DNA from: Selenihalanaerobacter shriftii
GTDB lineage: Bacteria > Bacillota > Halanaerobiia > Halobacteroidales > Acetohalobiaceae
Assembly (NCBI RefSeq): GCF_900167185.1
Contig: NZ_FUWM01000003.1
Span: 186,001-250,000, forward strand
Length of the DNA: 64,000 nucleotides
Reading direction: 5' to 3'
Shown here: one piece after another, positions 1-8,524 of the stretch
Layout: each line of letters opens with the position of its first letter
Numbering within the stretch: position 1 is the first letter of the stretch
Translations under genes and position numbers: made by a program
Notes under the pieces: model-generated
The model's input: only the letters and a program-made list of their open reading frames with translations
Told to the model about the DNA's origin: nothing
Database searches by the model: none

Positions 1-663
1 ATTAACCATTTTAATTTCTTTGAATAATCTTTCTTTTCTTTCTATCTCTTCTTTTAATTGAGGTAAATCTTCATAATCAGTTATCTTTTCATCAATTTTA
101 TCTATTTCAGCCAATTCATTCTTCTTTTTACCTCGAGCTCTTCTCAAATCAATAGCTACATCCTTAATAGCAGAATCGATGATATGTACACCGGTTAATT
201 GGCCTATAGCCTTCGCCTTAGTAAAACCACTATCATTTAATAAGAATGGGCCAGCTAATTGATAATCTAAGTTTAAAGTAGTTTCAGTATCATTATCTAA
301 TGCTACTTTTAACATCTGATGGGCTTCTATTACCTCTTGGGGCACATTAGTTCCAAACCCAGTATAAATCTCTTTCTCACCATTATTATCTATAACTATA
401 TATCTATTAACTTTATTAGAACGTTCTCTAATTACTCGATAACCATTATCTAATAAGATACCTACTCGACACTGATTAGTACCTACCTGAATAAAGTCAT
501 CACCTAACGGTTCATTATACAGAACCCATCTTAATGCTCGAATAATAGAAGACTTCCCACTATCCGATGGCCCTGTAATTACATTTAAACCTGGGGATAG
601 ATTTAAAGTTGTACTATTATGTGATTGAAAATTTTCTATCTGAATTTCTTTAATTAGTTGCAA
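1..663 (-). CDS. SbcC/Rad50-like AAA ATPase, N-terminal part (runs off left edge)
   Basis: The first 221 codons of a P-loop ATPase of the SbcC/Rad50/SMC class. The N-terminus reads LIKEIQIENFQSH, the usual first strand of such ATPases. A Walker A motif, GPSDSGKSS, follows at about residues 33-41, and the tail (about residues 180-221) is rich in Lys/Glu, as at the start of a coiled coil. The start is a TTG at 661-663 behind GAGGTG. The gene lies 23 bp downstream of an SbcD-like phosphoesterase on the same strand. Together they probably form a Mre11/Rad50-type nuclease that processes DNA ends or hairpins. The C-terminal half (Walker B, second coiled coil) lies outside the window, so the exact subfamily cannot be decided. 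Confidence 0.8.
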   Translation of the reverse strand, partial: MQLIKEIQIENFQSHNSTTLNLSPGLNVITGPSDSGKSSIIRALRWVLYNEPLGDDFIQVGTNQCRVGILLDNGYRVIRERSNKVNRYIVIDNNGEKEIYTGFGTNVPQEVIEAHQMLKVALDNDTETTLNLDYQLAGPFLLNDSGFTKAKAIGQLTGVHIIDSAIKDVAIDLRRARGKKKNELAEIDKIDEKITDYEDLPQLKEEIERKERLFKEIKMVN

Positions 664-686
664 TTAATTCACCTCAACTTTCACAA

Positions 687-1664
687 TTAAGACAATTTTT
701 CTCTGGCTTTAGCAATTCGTTCCCTCGCTTGCTCTTTTATCTCTTTACCTAAATTCTGATTTTCAGCTAATTCTTCTAAAATTTTATCTATCTCCATAAA
801 ATTAAATTCACCAGCTGACTCTATATCCTGCACAAATCCTGCCAGTTTCTTTTGCCGATATTCATTTAGCTCTATTTGACTACGGTCTAATACTTCGTTA
901 CCATCTCGAGCTGAAGTCAACTTATACAACTGAATATCTATCTCTTCTGGAGTTAATTCAATAATTGCTACTTGTGGACATCTTTCTAATTCACTACTAT
1001 ATGCACCTATCCTTACCAAACTACCAGGATTTAAACAATATTTATCATCAGTTAGCTCTTTAATCCCAAAACCAGTATGGTAATGACCAGTAATTGTAAT
1101 ATCAGCTTCAGTTTCTTTAATATTATCAATTAATGTATAATCTAAATCTATTGGAAAAGGTCTAGGTAATAACATACCATGAACTATATTAATAGCATAA
1201 TCCACTTCTTCTTGCTTCTTTATTAAATATTCATCTAACCTATTAGGACCATCTAAATCATAATGATAGGCTGAACCGCTTAATTGTAACTTAATCTCGT
1301 TTAATTCAATTAACTCATCTTGTTCTATTGATAATAGATTAACGATTCCTGAAGCATTTAAAAGTCCCAACATAGTTCGCGATATAGTATTAGGATTATG
1401 TCCATAAAGATCATGATTACCAGCAACTATATAAATTGGTACTTTAAATTCTCTCAATATCTGTATAAAATCACTTACCACTGAAGGAGCAGTATCTGGA
1501 CGATCAAATAAGTCCCCTCCATGTAAAACTAAATCTATTTTCTGTTTTTGAATTATTTGTTTAACCTCTAACAACTTTTCTTTTAATGTGCTAGGAAAAT
1601 CATCTAAACGATTTCGAGGTGTAGTACCACGAATATGAGTATCAGTTAAAACTAAAATTTTCAA
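687..1664 (-). CDS. SbcD/Mre11-like metallophosphoesterase (DNA repair exonuclease)
   Basis: A 325-residue calcineurin-like phosphoesterase. The metal-binding motifs appear in the expected order: DTH near residue 8, GGDLFD near 49-54, GNHD at 82-85 and GHYHTG near 193. These ligate the two metal ions in Mre11/SbcD nucleases. It is shorter than E. coli SbcD (about 400 aa), so the C-terminal capping domain is small. The start is a TTG at 1662-1664 with GGAGGG upstream. The SbcC-like ATPase gene follows after 23 bp, which supports a nuclease/ATPase complex in double-strand-break or hairpin processing. A generic phosphoesterase role is the alternative, but the pairing makes it less likely. Confidence 0.82.
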   Translation of the reverse strand: MKILVLTDTHIRGTTPRNRLDDFPSTLKEKLLEVKQIIQKQKIDLVLHGGDLFDRPDTAPSVVSDFIQILREFKVPIYIVAGNHDLYGHNPNTISRTMLGLLNASGIVNLLSIEQDELIELNEIKLQLSGSAYHYDLDGPNRLDEYLIKKQEEVDYAINIVHGMLLPRPFPIDLDYTLIDNIKETEADITITGHYHTGFGIKELTDDKYCLNPGSLVRIGAYSSELERCPQVAIIELTPEEIDIQLYKLTSARDGNEVLDRSQIELNEYRQKKLAGFVQDIESAGEFNFMEIDKILEELAENQNLGKEIKEQARERIAKAREKLS

Positions 1665-1751
1665 CTATAATCCCTCCTTGATACTATTTATCTAATTCTT
1701 GAAAAGAAGAGTCAATCCCTGCTTTTAAACCTTTATTAGAGACTAGCTTCT

Positions 1752-2936
1752 TTAGATTTTATTTTTTAATAATTTAGGTGCAAAATAATCTATACCGATG
1801 GCACCTAAAGGGGCAGTCAACATAATAGACATTACTGCTAAAGCTAAAATTAATTCTCCATTTGGGACTCCTGCCGCTAAAGGAACAGCCCCAATAGCTG
1901 CCTGTACCGTAGCTTTTGGCAAATAAGCTATAGCACAAAATATTCTTTCTGAGAAGTTAAGATTACTTTTAATAGTAGAAATTAACACACCAAAAATGCG
2001 AGCAATCAATCCTATAATAATAATTAATATACCAACCTTACTGACTTGGTAAGCAACATCTATTTGAACTGCTGCTCCAATTAAAACAAAAAGAAAAACT
2101 TTTGCTGGAATCCATAATTTATTTAACACTCCTGAAAATTCATTTGCTAATTTTTTATTTTCCTCTAATAATAAATAACCAATTGTCATGACTGCTAATA
2201 GACTAGCTACTTTTAAATAATCTCCTAAAACTGTTGTAAAAATGGCAATAGCGAATAGAATAACTGTTTGATATGTTAAATCTAAATTAGAATATCGATT
2301 ATAAAATTTAATAAGTAAATAGCCTATAATTAATCCCAAAACTATTCCACCAATAACTTTAATAGGAATTTGAGCTATTGCTGAAACAACTGATAAACTC
2401 CCCCCTTCAAATACTCCTAAAAAGATACTAAAAAAAGTAATAGCTAAAACATCATCAATTGAAGCACTAGCTAAAATTAAAGTGGGAATCTCTTTTTCCT
2501 CACCTAATCTTTCTTCTTTTAATTTTAACATAGAAGGGACTACAACCGCTGGAGAAACTGCTGCTATAATAAAAGCTAACAATCCAGCTTCTACCCACGA
2601 AAATTCCAAAATATAAATTGCTAAAAATAAAATAGTAACACCTTCAAACATAACAGGAATCAAACTTAATTTAAAGGCAGTATTTCCTATTTTCTTTAAA
2701 ATCTCTTTACTAATTCCTAAACCAGCTCTGAGCAATATAATAATTAAAGCCAATTTTCTAATTTCTTCAGAAATACTTAATAAATTTTTATCCAATAGAT
2801 TAAAACCGGATCTTCCTAATAAAACCCCTGCTAATAACATCCCTAATAGACTAGGTAAATTTAACTGTTCAAAAAGAAAGCCTAAAATTAATCCAACAAT
2901 TAAAATTGATGCTATACTGAATAACAAAATAATCAA
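1752..2936 (-). CDS. Cation/proton antiporter (Na+/H+ exchanger family), fluoride-riboswitch controlled
   Basis: A 394-residue, very hydrophobic protein with about 11-12 membrane segments, of the CPA-type monovalent cation:proton antiporter superfamily. The N-terminal LLGMLLAGVLLG and the central AAVSPAVVVPSM and ASIDDVLAI segments are typical; the Asp pair in SIDD probably lies in the ion-binding site. There is no C-terminal TrkA domain. The start is a TTG at 2934-2936 after GGAG. The mRNA leader (2966-3097) matches the fluoride riboswitch, which is known to control CrcB, EriC-F and some Na+/H+ antiporter genes. The inferred role is therefore export or ion balance under fluoride stress rather than general Na+ homeostasis. 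Substrate not shown by sequence. Confidence 0.85.
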   Translation of the reverse strand: MIILLFSIASILIVGLILGFLFEQLNLPSLLGMLLAGVLLGRSGFNLLDKNLLSISEEIRKLALIIILLRAGLGISKEILKKIGNTAFKLSLIPVMFEGVTILFLAIYILEFSWVEAGLLAFIIAAVSPAVVVPSMLKLKEERLGEEKEIPTLILASASIDDVLAITFFSIFLGVFEGGSLSVVSAIAQIPIKVIGGIVLGLIIGYLLIKFYNRYSNLDLTYQTVILFAIAIFTTVLGDYLKVASLLAVMTIGYLLLEENKKLANEFSGVLNKLWIPAKVFLFVLIGAAVQIDVAYQVSKVGILIIIIGLIARIFGVLISTIKSNLNFSERIFCAIAYLPKATVQAAIGAVPLAAGVPNGELILALAVMSIMLTAPLGAIGIDYFAPKLLKNKI

Positions 2937-2965
2937 CTCCTGAAATTTTAAATTAAATTTAATAT

Positions 2966-3000
2966 AAAAAAAGCTTCTACTCTCATTAGAAAGTAGAAGC
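2966..3000 (-). terminator. Intrinsic terminator of the fluoride riboswitch
   Basis: On the minus strand GCTTCTAC, a 12-nt loop and GTAGAAGC form an 8-bp stem followed by seven T. The 5' arm includes the GCUUC that pairs with GAAGC of the aptamer loop, so pseudoknot and terminator are mutually exclusive. This fits an ON switch. It is also the only terminator between recA and the antiporter, so it could also stop recA read-through. Confidence 0.85.
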
Positions 3001-3097
3001 CATTAGCCTATATAGACAGTTTCTTAACTGATTTTAAAATATAAACTTAATAATTTATATTTGTTTTTCAGTTATAGAGGTGAGCTTCATCACCTAT
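2991..3097 (-). promoter_or_regulatory. Fluoride (crcB-type) riboswitch aptamer with an extra hairpin
   Basis: The minus-strand RNA has the P1 hairpin GGUGAUGAAGCUCACC (3079-3094), then AAACUG, a short P3 hairpin (UCU/AGG with AUAU loop) and CUAAUGGCUUCUACU. Recalled from memory, the Thermotoga petrophila fluoride aptamer has GAUGAGGC in the same loop, AAACUG before P3 and CUGAUGGCCUCUACU after it. Pseudoknot GAAGC:GCUUC is intact. Unlike that compact aptamer, about 55 nt with a hairpin (AACUGA/UCAGUU plus inner AUAUAAA/UUUAUAU) sit between P1 and AAACUG. It leads the antiporter gene. Confidence 0.88.
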
Positions 3098-3118
3098 TTT
3101 TTTAATTTTATTATCTCT

Positions 3119-3146
3119 ATTATACCATACTTTAATTAAAATACAA
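3119..3146 (-). promoter_or_regulatory. Promoter of the riboswitch/antiporter transcript
   Basis: TTGTAT (3141-3146), 16-bp spacer, TATAAT (3119-3124) on the minus strand, starting 3 bp from the recA stop codon. Transcription would begin near 3112 and give a leader of about 145 nt when the riboswitch terminates. Confidence 0.65.
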
Positions 3147-3148
3147 CT

Positions 3149-4210
3149 TTAGTTATCTTCTTTTGCTTTTTCTTCATTTTCTTCTGTTTTTGTATCTTCA
3201 TCAGCTTCTACTTCATCATCAATTAGTCCCAATTCTCTTTGTACCTGCTGTTCGATTTCAGCCAGCAATTCTGGATTATCTTCTAACTCTTCTTTTGAAT
3301 TTTCACGTCCTTGACCTAAAGTCATATCATCTCCATAAGAATACCATGCTCCAGCCCGTTGGATAATATCATATTCAAGAGCTATATCTAATATGCAACC
3401 TATTTTAGAAATTCCTTCCCCATAAATGATATCAAATTCTGCTTTTTTAAATGGAGGAGCCACCTTATTTTTAACCACTTTTACTTTTGTCTTATTTCCT
3501 TTAAAATCATCGCCATCTTTAATAGCTTGTCTCCTTCGAATATCTAATCTAATAGAAGAATAGAATTTCAATGCTCTTCCTCCAGAAGTAGTTTCTGGAT
3601 TCCCATACATAACTCCTACTTTTTCTCGAATCTGATTAATAAAAATACAAGAAGCATTCGTCTTACTAATAGTTCCTGATAATTTTCGCATAGCCTGTGA
3701 CATTAAACGAGCTTGTAATCCAACATGAGTGTCACCCATCTCACCTTCAATTTCAGCCTGTGGTACTAAAGCAGCAACAGAGTCAACAACTATAATATCA
3801 ACAGCCGCACTACGCACTAATGCTTCACAAATTTCTAATGCTTCTTCACCGGTATTTGGTTGGGAAATCAATAATTCATCAGTGTTAACACCTAAATTTT
3901 TAGAATACTTAGGATCAAGGGCATGTTCCGCATCAATAAAAGCGGCTACACCACCCAGTTTTTGTGCTTCAGCAATCATATGCAAGGCCACTGTTGTCTT
4001 ACCCGAAGCTTCTGGTCCAAATATCTCAATTATTCTACCGCGTGGAATACCTCCTACTCCTAAAGCTACATCTAGAGATAAAGCCCCTGTAGGAATTACT
4101 TCAACATCTAAAGCCTTTGCTTCTCCTAAACGCATAATAGAACCTTTTCCGTAATCCTTTTCAATCTTTTTTATAGTTCTTTCTAAGGCCTTTTTCTTTT
4201 CACCTTTCAT
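3149..4210 (-). CDS. recA: Recombinase RecA
   Basis: RecA coats single-stranded DNA, drives strand exchange and triggers LexA self-cleavage. The 353-residue protein has the usual length. It has Walker [10 protein letters not shown] at residues 65-73, the DNA-binding loop region with [18 protein letters not shown], and an acidic C-terminal tail rich in Glu/Asp. The ATG at 4208-4210 has AAGGAG upstream. The gene appears monocistronic, with its own promoter containing a LexA box (4291-4302). No recX follows: the next transcript is the riboswitch-antiporter unit. Confidence 0.98.
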   Translation of the reverse strand: MKGEKKKALERTIKKIEKDYGKGSIMRLGEAKALDVEVIPTGALSLDVALGVGGIPRGRIIEIFGPEASGKTTVALHMIAEAQKLGGVAAFIDAEHALDPKYSKNLGVNTDELLISQPNTGEEALEICEALVRSAAVDIIVVDSVAALVPQAEIEGEMGDTHVGLQARLMSQAMRKLSGTISKTNASCIFINQIREKVGVMYGNPETTSGGRALKFYSSIRLDIRRRQAIKDGDDFKGNKTKVKVVKNKVAPPFKKAEFDIIYGEGISKIGCILDIALEYDIIQRAGAWYSYGDDMTLGQGRENSKEELEDNPELLAEIEQQVQRELGLIDDEVEADEDTKTEENEEKAKEDN

Positions 4211-4284
4211 TTTATCAACTCCTTAATTATGAAAATCAACTCTATATTTTAATTCTCTAATATTTTTATAAACACAGTATGTAT

Positions 4285-4313
4285 ATTATAGAACAAATGT
4301 TCTTTAAACACAA
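4285..4313 (-). promoter_or_regulatory. recA promoter with LexA (SOS) operator in the spacer
   Basis: Minus strand: -35 TTGTGT (4308-4313), a 17-bp spacer, -10 TATAAT (4285-4290). The spacer contains GAAC-N4-GTTC at 4291-4302, fitting the Gram-positive SOS box consensus CGAACRNRYGTTYC except for its outer bases. Bound LexA would block RNA polymerase directly, so recA is expected to be DNA-damage inducible. Confidence 0.85.
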
Positions 4314-4564
4314 TTGCTAAAAACAGTTAAAAATAACACGTTTATTGATTTATAGTCGATCTATCCATTTTAAAACATTAAAACATAATAATACTACCAT
4401 ATACTCAATTATAAATTTAGCATATATTAAATTAGATTTGACATAATAGCATTACACCACCATCCTTATTGTTAATTATTTACTGTAATTTATTTCAATA
4501 AAAGAATTGAATCCCCTTTATATTTGTTGATTTTTAATAATTCTTTATCAAGTTTGCTGATTTC

Positions 4565-4593
4565 TTGACACTTTTTGCATTCAAACATATAAT
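4565..4593 (+). promoter_or_regulatory. SigA-type promoter of the M23 peptidase gene
   Basis: Consensus -35 TTGACA (4565-4570), 17-bp spacer, consensus -10 TATAAT (4588-4593), about 75 bp before the GTG start. Both hexamers are perfect, implying strong housekeeping transcription. Confidence 0.75.
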
Positions 4594-4671
4594 AATATTA
4601 CATATTATTATAAATTATTTAAATACTTCTTAAAAATAAATTTAAAACTTAATCTGATTGGAGTGAAAATT

Positions 4672-5742
4672 GTGAAAAGAAAGATTATCGGTCTCGTTAT
4701 TGTTAGTTCTTTAACTCTTTTTAGTGGATATAACCTTTACTTTAAGTCTAATACTACTAAATCAATAAAAAAATCTAATATTTCTAATGTAGCTACTTTA
4801 GATAAAATAAATACTCAGCAAAAAGGAATTAATTACTCATCCTATACCCTAGAATCTAATTCAAAAAGATTCAACTTACAAACCGACCAAAAATTGTTAT
4901 CAAATAAATTTAGTAATCAAAATAATAATTTCTCCAATATACTTAAAAATAAAATAACTTTAAAAATAAATCAAGATATTAATAAATTCAAGAAAAAAGA
5001 GACTAAAACCTTTAAAACTAAAAAAGAACCAAAATTAATTAATCAAATCCAAGAACATACAGTTAAAAAAGGAGAAAATTTATCTATAATAGCTAATCAA
5101 TATGGAATCAATATTGATACTTTGTTAGGTGCTAATGATATAACCAATATGAATAACATCAAACCAGGAATGAAACTGAAGGTTTTGCCTATTAATAGCC
5201 TTTTATATAAAGTGAATCCTGGGGAGAGTTTATGGGAGATTGCTCGCAAATTTGATATTCAATTAGACAAAATTATTGAAGCAAATAAGATTAGAAATCC
5301 TAACCGAGTTCAATTAAATAAATTACTAATTTTACCTGAAGCTAAACCGCAATTTGGTTACCAAGATCGTTTAAAGCAAAAATTCATTTCTCCAGTTACT
5401 GCCAGAATTTCTTCACCATTTGGTCGCAGATGGGGTCGAATGCATGAGGGATTAGATTATGGTGTTTCTCGCGGTACTACAATAAGAGCTGCTCGTAGTG
5501 GAAAAGTAGTCTATAGTGGTTGGGCAAGAGGTTATGGTAAAGTAGTTATCATCGAACATCGTGAAGGAGTAAGAACTCTATATGCCCATAATTCTAAATT
5601 ATTAGTTAGTAGTGGAGAAAGAGTTTATCGAGGACAAACCATATCAAAATCTGGTAATACTGGACGAAGTACTGGACCTCATCTGCATTTTGAGATTCAA
5701 ATTAATGGACGACCAGTTAATCCACTTAATTATTTAGAGTAA
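4672..5742 (+). CDS. LysM-M23 peptidoglycan hydrolase (secreted or membrane-anchored)
   Basis: A 356-residue cell-wall protein. It has an N-terminal hydrophobic segment (about residues 3-20), a Lys/Asn-rich linker, two LysM modules (about 120-165 and 172-217) that bind peptidoglycan glycan, and a C-terminal M23 peptidase domain (about 240-350). The zinc ligands are visible in HEGLDYG and HLHFEI. It probably cleaves peptidoglycan cross-bridges during growth or division. GGAG at 4660-4663 fits GTG 4672-4674 (8-nt spacing) better than the overlapping GTG at 4663. The 3' end overlaps mgtE convergently by 9 nt. The paralogue at 29595 has the same modules plus a PG-binding domain. Confidence 0.88.
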   Translation: MKRKIIGLVIVSSLTLFSGYNLYFKSNTTKSIKKSNISNVATLDKINTQQKGINYSSYTLESNSKRFNLQTDQKLLSNKFSNQNNNFSNILKNKITLKINQDINKFKKKETKTFKTKKEPKLINQIQEHTVKKGENLSIIANQYGINIDTLLGANDITNMNNIKPGMKLKVLPINSLLYKVNPGESLWEIARKFDIQLDKIIEANKIRNPNRVQLNKLLILPEAKPQFGYQDRLKQKFISPVTARISSPFGRRWGRMHEGLDYGVSRGTTIRAARSGKVVYSGWARGYGKVVIIEHREGVRTLYAHNSKLLVSSGERVYRGQTISKSGNTGRSTGPHLHFEIQINGRPVNPLNYLE

Positions 5743-7068
5743 ATAGTTTAGTAACATGGTGGCTAATCCTAATAGAAAGAAAAATCCGAGAATATCAGTT
5801 AAAGTAGTTAAGAATATTGAAGATGCTAAAGCAGGATCTACTTTTAAATATTTTAAAGTTAATGGGATTAAAACTCCTAAGAGATTAGCTACCATCATAT
5901 TAAAGACTGTAGTTACTCCTACAATCATTCCTAAAGTCATATTCCCTTTCCAAATAAAAGCTATACTAGCAGTAACTAATCCTAAAATGGCACCATTAAT
6001 TAACCCTAAGGCTACTTCCCTAATAACTACATCCTTAGCTGTTTCTAAATCTATCTCATTTAGCGCTATATTTCTAACCATAATCGTTAAAGCTTGGTTC
6101 CCTGAATTCCCTCCTAAACTAGCAACTATAGGTAAAAAACTCGTCAAAGCTACCACTTTAGAAATTATTCCTTCGAATTGAGAGATTACTGCTGCAGCCA
6201 AAAATGCTGCCCCTAGGTTAATAAATAACCAAGGTACCCGCTCTTTCATAGAAGTCAATATAGAACCTAATGGCTTCTCTACTTTATTAATTCCTGCTAG
6301 TTTATACATATCTTCTGTATTTTCAGCTTCAATAACATCTATAATATCATCGACAGTAATTACACCTATTAATTGCTGATGATCAGTAGTAACTGGAATC
6401 GCCGTTAAATCATATTTAGCAATTAACATTGCTACATCTTCTTGGTCTACTCTTGCTTGAGTACTAATTACATTTGGATAATATAGTTCATCTAAAGTTA
6501 AATCATTTTGGGAAGCCAATATTTCTCTTAATAAAGCATATCCTACTAATTCTTTAGCATCATTCACAATATAAATATATTTAATGACTTCTTGTTGCCC
6601 TGAGACCTTTCTAATCGTTCTAATAGCCTCTTTAACCGTTAAATTCTTTTTCAAAGCTATATATTCTGTAGTCATTAAACTTCCTGCTGTTTCTTCTGCA
6701 TAACCTAAAAAACTTTTGACTAAATCAGCATATTCTCTTCTTAATAAAGCCAATAATTCTTTTGACTTGCCCACAGGTAGATTCCCTAAAAGATCTACTA
6801 TTTCATCAGTGGACATATACTCTAAAATTAATTTTAATCTTTCTTTATCTAATTTTATTAATACCTTATACTTAACTTCAGGTGCTAAATTTTCAATTAT
6901 TCGTGCTAGTTTCTCATCACTAATTATTTCTAATAAATCATCTTGTTTATCTGATGGTATCCCAACTAAAAATTCTGCTAAATCAACAGGATATATCTTT
7001 TCAACTTGAAAAGAGGCTTTTGTCAATTCATCCTTTTTTAACGCTTCTCTCAGCTTCCTTAACATCAT
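5734..7068 (-). CDS. mgtE: Magnesium transporter MgtE
   Basis: A 444-residue channel-type Mg2+ transporter. Order of domains: N-terminal helical domain (about 1-130), two CBS domains (about 135-255) that act as the Mg2+ sensor, and five membrane helices (about 280-440). The pore-region residues NQALTIMVRNIAL are visible. Start ATG at 7066-7068 behind AGGAAG. It lies 24 bp downstream of a membrane phosphoesterase gene and is probably co-transcribed with it. It converges with and overlaps the M23 gene. No M-box riboswitch is seen upstream. Confidence 0.93.
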   Translation of the reverse strand: MMLRKLREALKKDELTKASFQVEKIYPVDLAEFLVGIPSDKQDDLLEIISDEKLARIIENLAPEVKYKVLIKLDKERLKLILEYMSTDEIVDLLGNLPVGKSKELLALLRREYADLVKSFLGYAEETAGSLMTTEYIALKKNLTVKEAIRTIRKVSGQQEVIKYIYIVNDAKELVGYALLREILASQNDLTLDELYYPNVISTQARVDQEDVAMLIAKYDLTAIPVTTDHQQLIGVITVDDIIDVIEAENTEDMYKLAGINKVEKPLGSILTSMKERVPWLFINLGAAFLAAAVISQFEGIISKVVALTSFLPIVASLGGNSGNQALTIMVRNIALNEIDLETAKDVVIREVALGLINGAILGLVTASIAFIWKGNMTLGMIVGVTTVFNMMVANLLGVLIPLTLKYLKVDPALASSIFLTTLTDILGFFFLLGLATMLLNYLL

Positions 7069-7092
7069 TTCACTTCCTATTTAAAATTAAAA

Positions 7093-8487
7093 TCAATTTG
7101 AAATAATCTTTTGTTGTTGATTATCTATTCCTCTTCTTTCTAAAATAAAACTACTTTCACGGCTATAAATCTTAATAATATCTACAGCCTTTAATTTAAC
7201 CTTTCCTTTATCACTAAAGTGTAACAAGTTAACTGTATATGGAATTCCCTTTTCACTCTGTAACCCTCTAATCCCTGCTGCTCCACTAGTTCCAGCATCA
7301 ATAATAGTAGTTCCTTTCTCTTGCCTAATCTTAAAATCATGATCATGACCATGTAATATCACTGGCACTTTTCCCACTATATTAGAAGCAATCAAGAAGT
7401 TATGAGTTACTACAATCTGCGGCGGATTTACTAGTTGACCTATTAACTTCTTTAACCCTGCTTGATACTCTTTAATCATCTCAGTTTGAGGTGGTTTTAT
7501 ATTCTTAGTTGTAGAAGCAGGATCAGCAATACCTGTAATAATTACACCTTTAACATTAATAGTATTAGCATTTAATAAAATTACATTATCAAAATTCTTC
7601 ATCTTCTGGATGATAGTTGGTGAATCATGATTCCCAGGCACAAAAATATAAGGAATAGATAAATTATCAATTCTTTCTACTAACTTTGCTTCAATAGGAG
7701 TTCCATAATCACTAATATCCCCTGAATCTATAATTAAATCTACATTAAAACTCTTAACCGCTTTTTCAATAAAATCTAAAGCTACTGGATTGTTATGAAT
7801 ATCACTTACATGTAAAACTTTAATTTGACCACTTATCTCACCTAAAGGTCGTAAGGCTTCTACTTCAGCAAATAAATTAGAAACATTGGTAGCTATTTTT
7901 TCCATCTCTTTGCCTATTTGATCAATATTATTTAGTCCTTCTTCTATTAATCCGATCATCCACGGAGCAGCAGCTAACATCCCTTTATAATTAGGATCAT
8001 CAAACCTATCAAAATCATAAGTATAGTAAGTACCAGCAAATAAAATAACTAATAATAATATACCTACTAAACCACCGATAAATAACTCCTTCCAATGCCT
8101 ATTTCCTAAAATAAAGACTCCAAAGGCACCTCCGGTAAAAGCAAGAAATACGACGCGTAATATAAAGAATTGTAGAATATCTCTACCTCTTAATCTGATA
8201 GAAGAAATAAACTCTTCTTTATCCTCTATATTATTCACTACCCTTCTTAAACGGTCAGGATTTATATTTAAAACAGTTAATTCTAAATTCAAGGGAAAAG
8301 TATGAGTGTCAGCAATTAACTTTCCTACTGGAGGAAAGTTAATTTCAGTAAAATTATTACCTGAAATCTGGGCTGATAATCTAATTTCAAAAGCACTTAA
8401 TCTATATATAGTCCCACTCATCAAATTCACAGCAACTACTGCACCTAAAATTGCAATAAATATTATAATCACTAATTCATTCTTCAT
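7093..8487 (-). CDS. Membrane-anchored metallophosphoesterase
   Basis: 464 residues. An N-terminal membrane segment (about 5-25), an extracytoplasmic stretch, two more hydrophobic helices (about 105-155), then a calcineurin-like phosphoesterase domain (about 220-450). Metal motifs in order: VSDIHNN, DSGDISDYG, PGNHDSP, VTHN and GHDHD. The catalytic site is therefore complete. Substrate unknown: membrane-bound members of this fold act on lipids, nucleotides or phosphoproteins. Start ATG 8485-8487. Probable operon with mgtE (24-bp gap downstream) and 37 bp after cinA. Confidence 0.78.
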   Translation of the reverse strand: MKNELVIIIFIAILGAVVAVNLMSGTIYRLSAFEIRLSAQISGNNFTEINFPPVGKLIADTHTFPLNLELTVLNINPDRLRRVVNNIEDKEEFISSIRLRGRDILQFFILRVVFLAFTGGAFGVFILGNRHWKELFIGGLVGILLLVILFAGTYYTYDFDRFDDPNYKGMLAAAPWMIGLIEEGLNNIDQIGKEMEKIATNVSNLFAEVEALRPLGEISGQIKVLHVSDIHNNPVALDFIEKAVKSFNVDLIIDSGDISDYGTPIEAKLVERIDNLSIPYIFVPGNHDSPTIIQKMKNFDNVILLNANTINVKGVIITGIADPASTTKNIKPPQTEMIKEYQAGLKKLIGQLVNPPQIVVTHNFLIASNIVGKVPVILHGHDHDFKIRQEKGTTIIDAGTSGAAGIRGLQSEKGIPYTVNLLHFSDKGKVKLKAVDIIKIYSRESSFILERRGIDNQQQKIISN

Positions 8488-8524
8488 TTTTATATCACCT
8501 AGAGTTATAATTTATTTTTATCTA

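Larger units (their letters stand above)
4211..4671. other. Divergent intergenic region recA / M23 peptidase
   Basis: A 461-bp AT-rich region between divergent genes. It holds the SOS-controlled recA promoter at one end and the promoter of the M23 gene (4565-4593) at the other. I see no ORF or structured RNA in the middle part (4320-4560). Confidence 0.6.

Noticed and set aside
2966-3000. Simple recA terminator
   Set aside because: The hairpin looks like an ordinary terminator after recA, but a promoter and a fluoride aptamer lie between recA and it, and the stem shares the pseudoknot strand; it is better read as the riboswitch expression platform.
3163-4154. Plus-strand frames of 67 and 141 codons antisense to recA
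   Set aside because: No ribosome-binding sites, composition reflects the complement of recA codons; shadows.
5756-7009. Plus-strand frames antisense to mgtE (141 and 97 codons)
   Set aside because: No supporting start signals and no family resemblance; mgtE on the other strand is certain.
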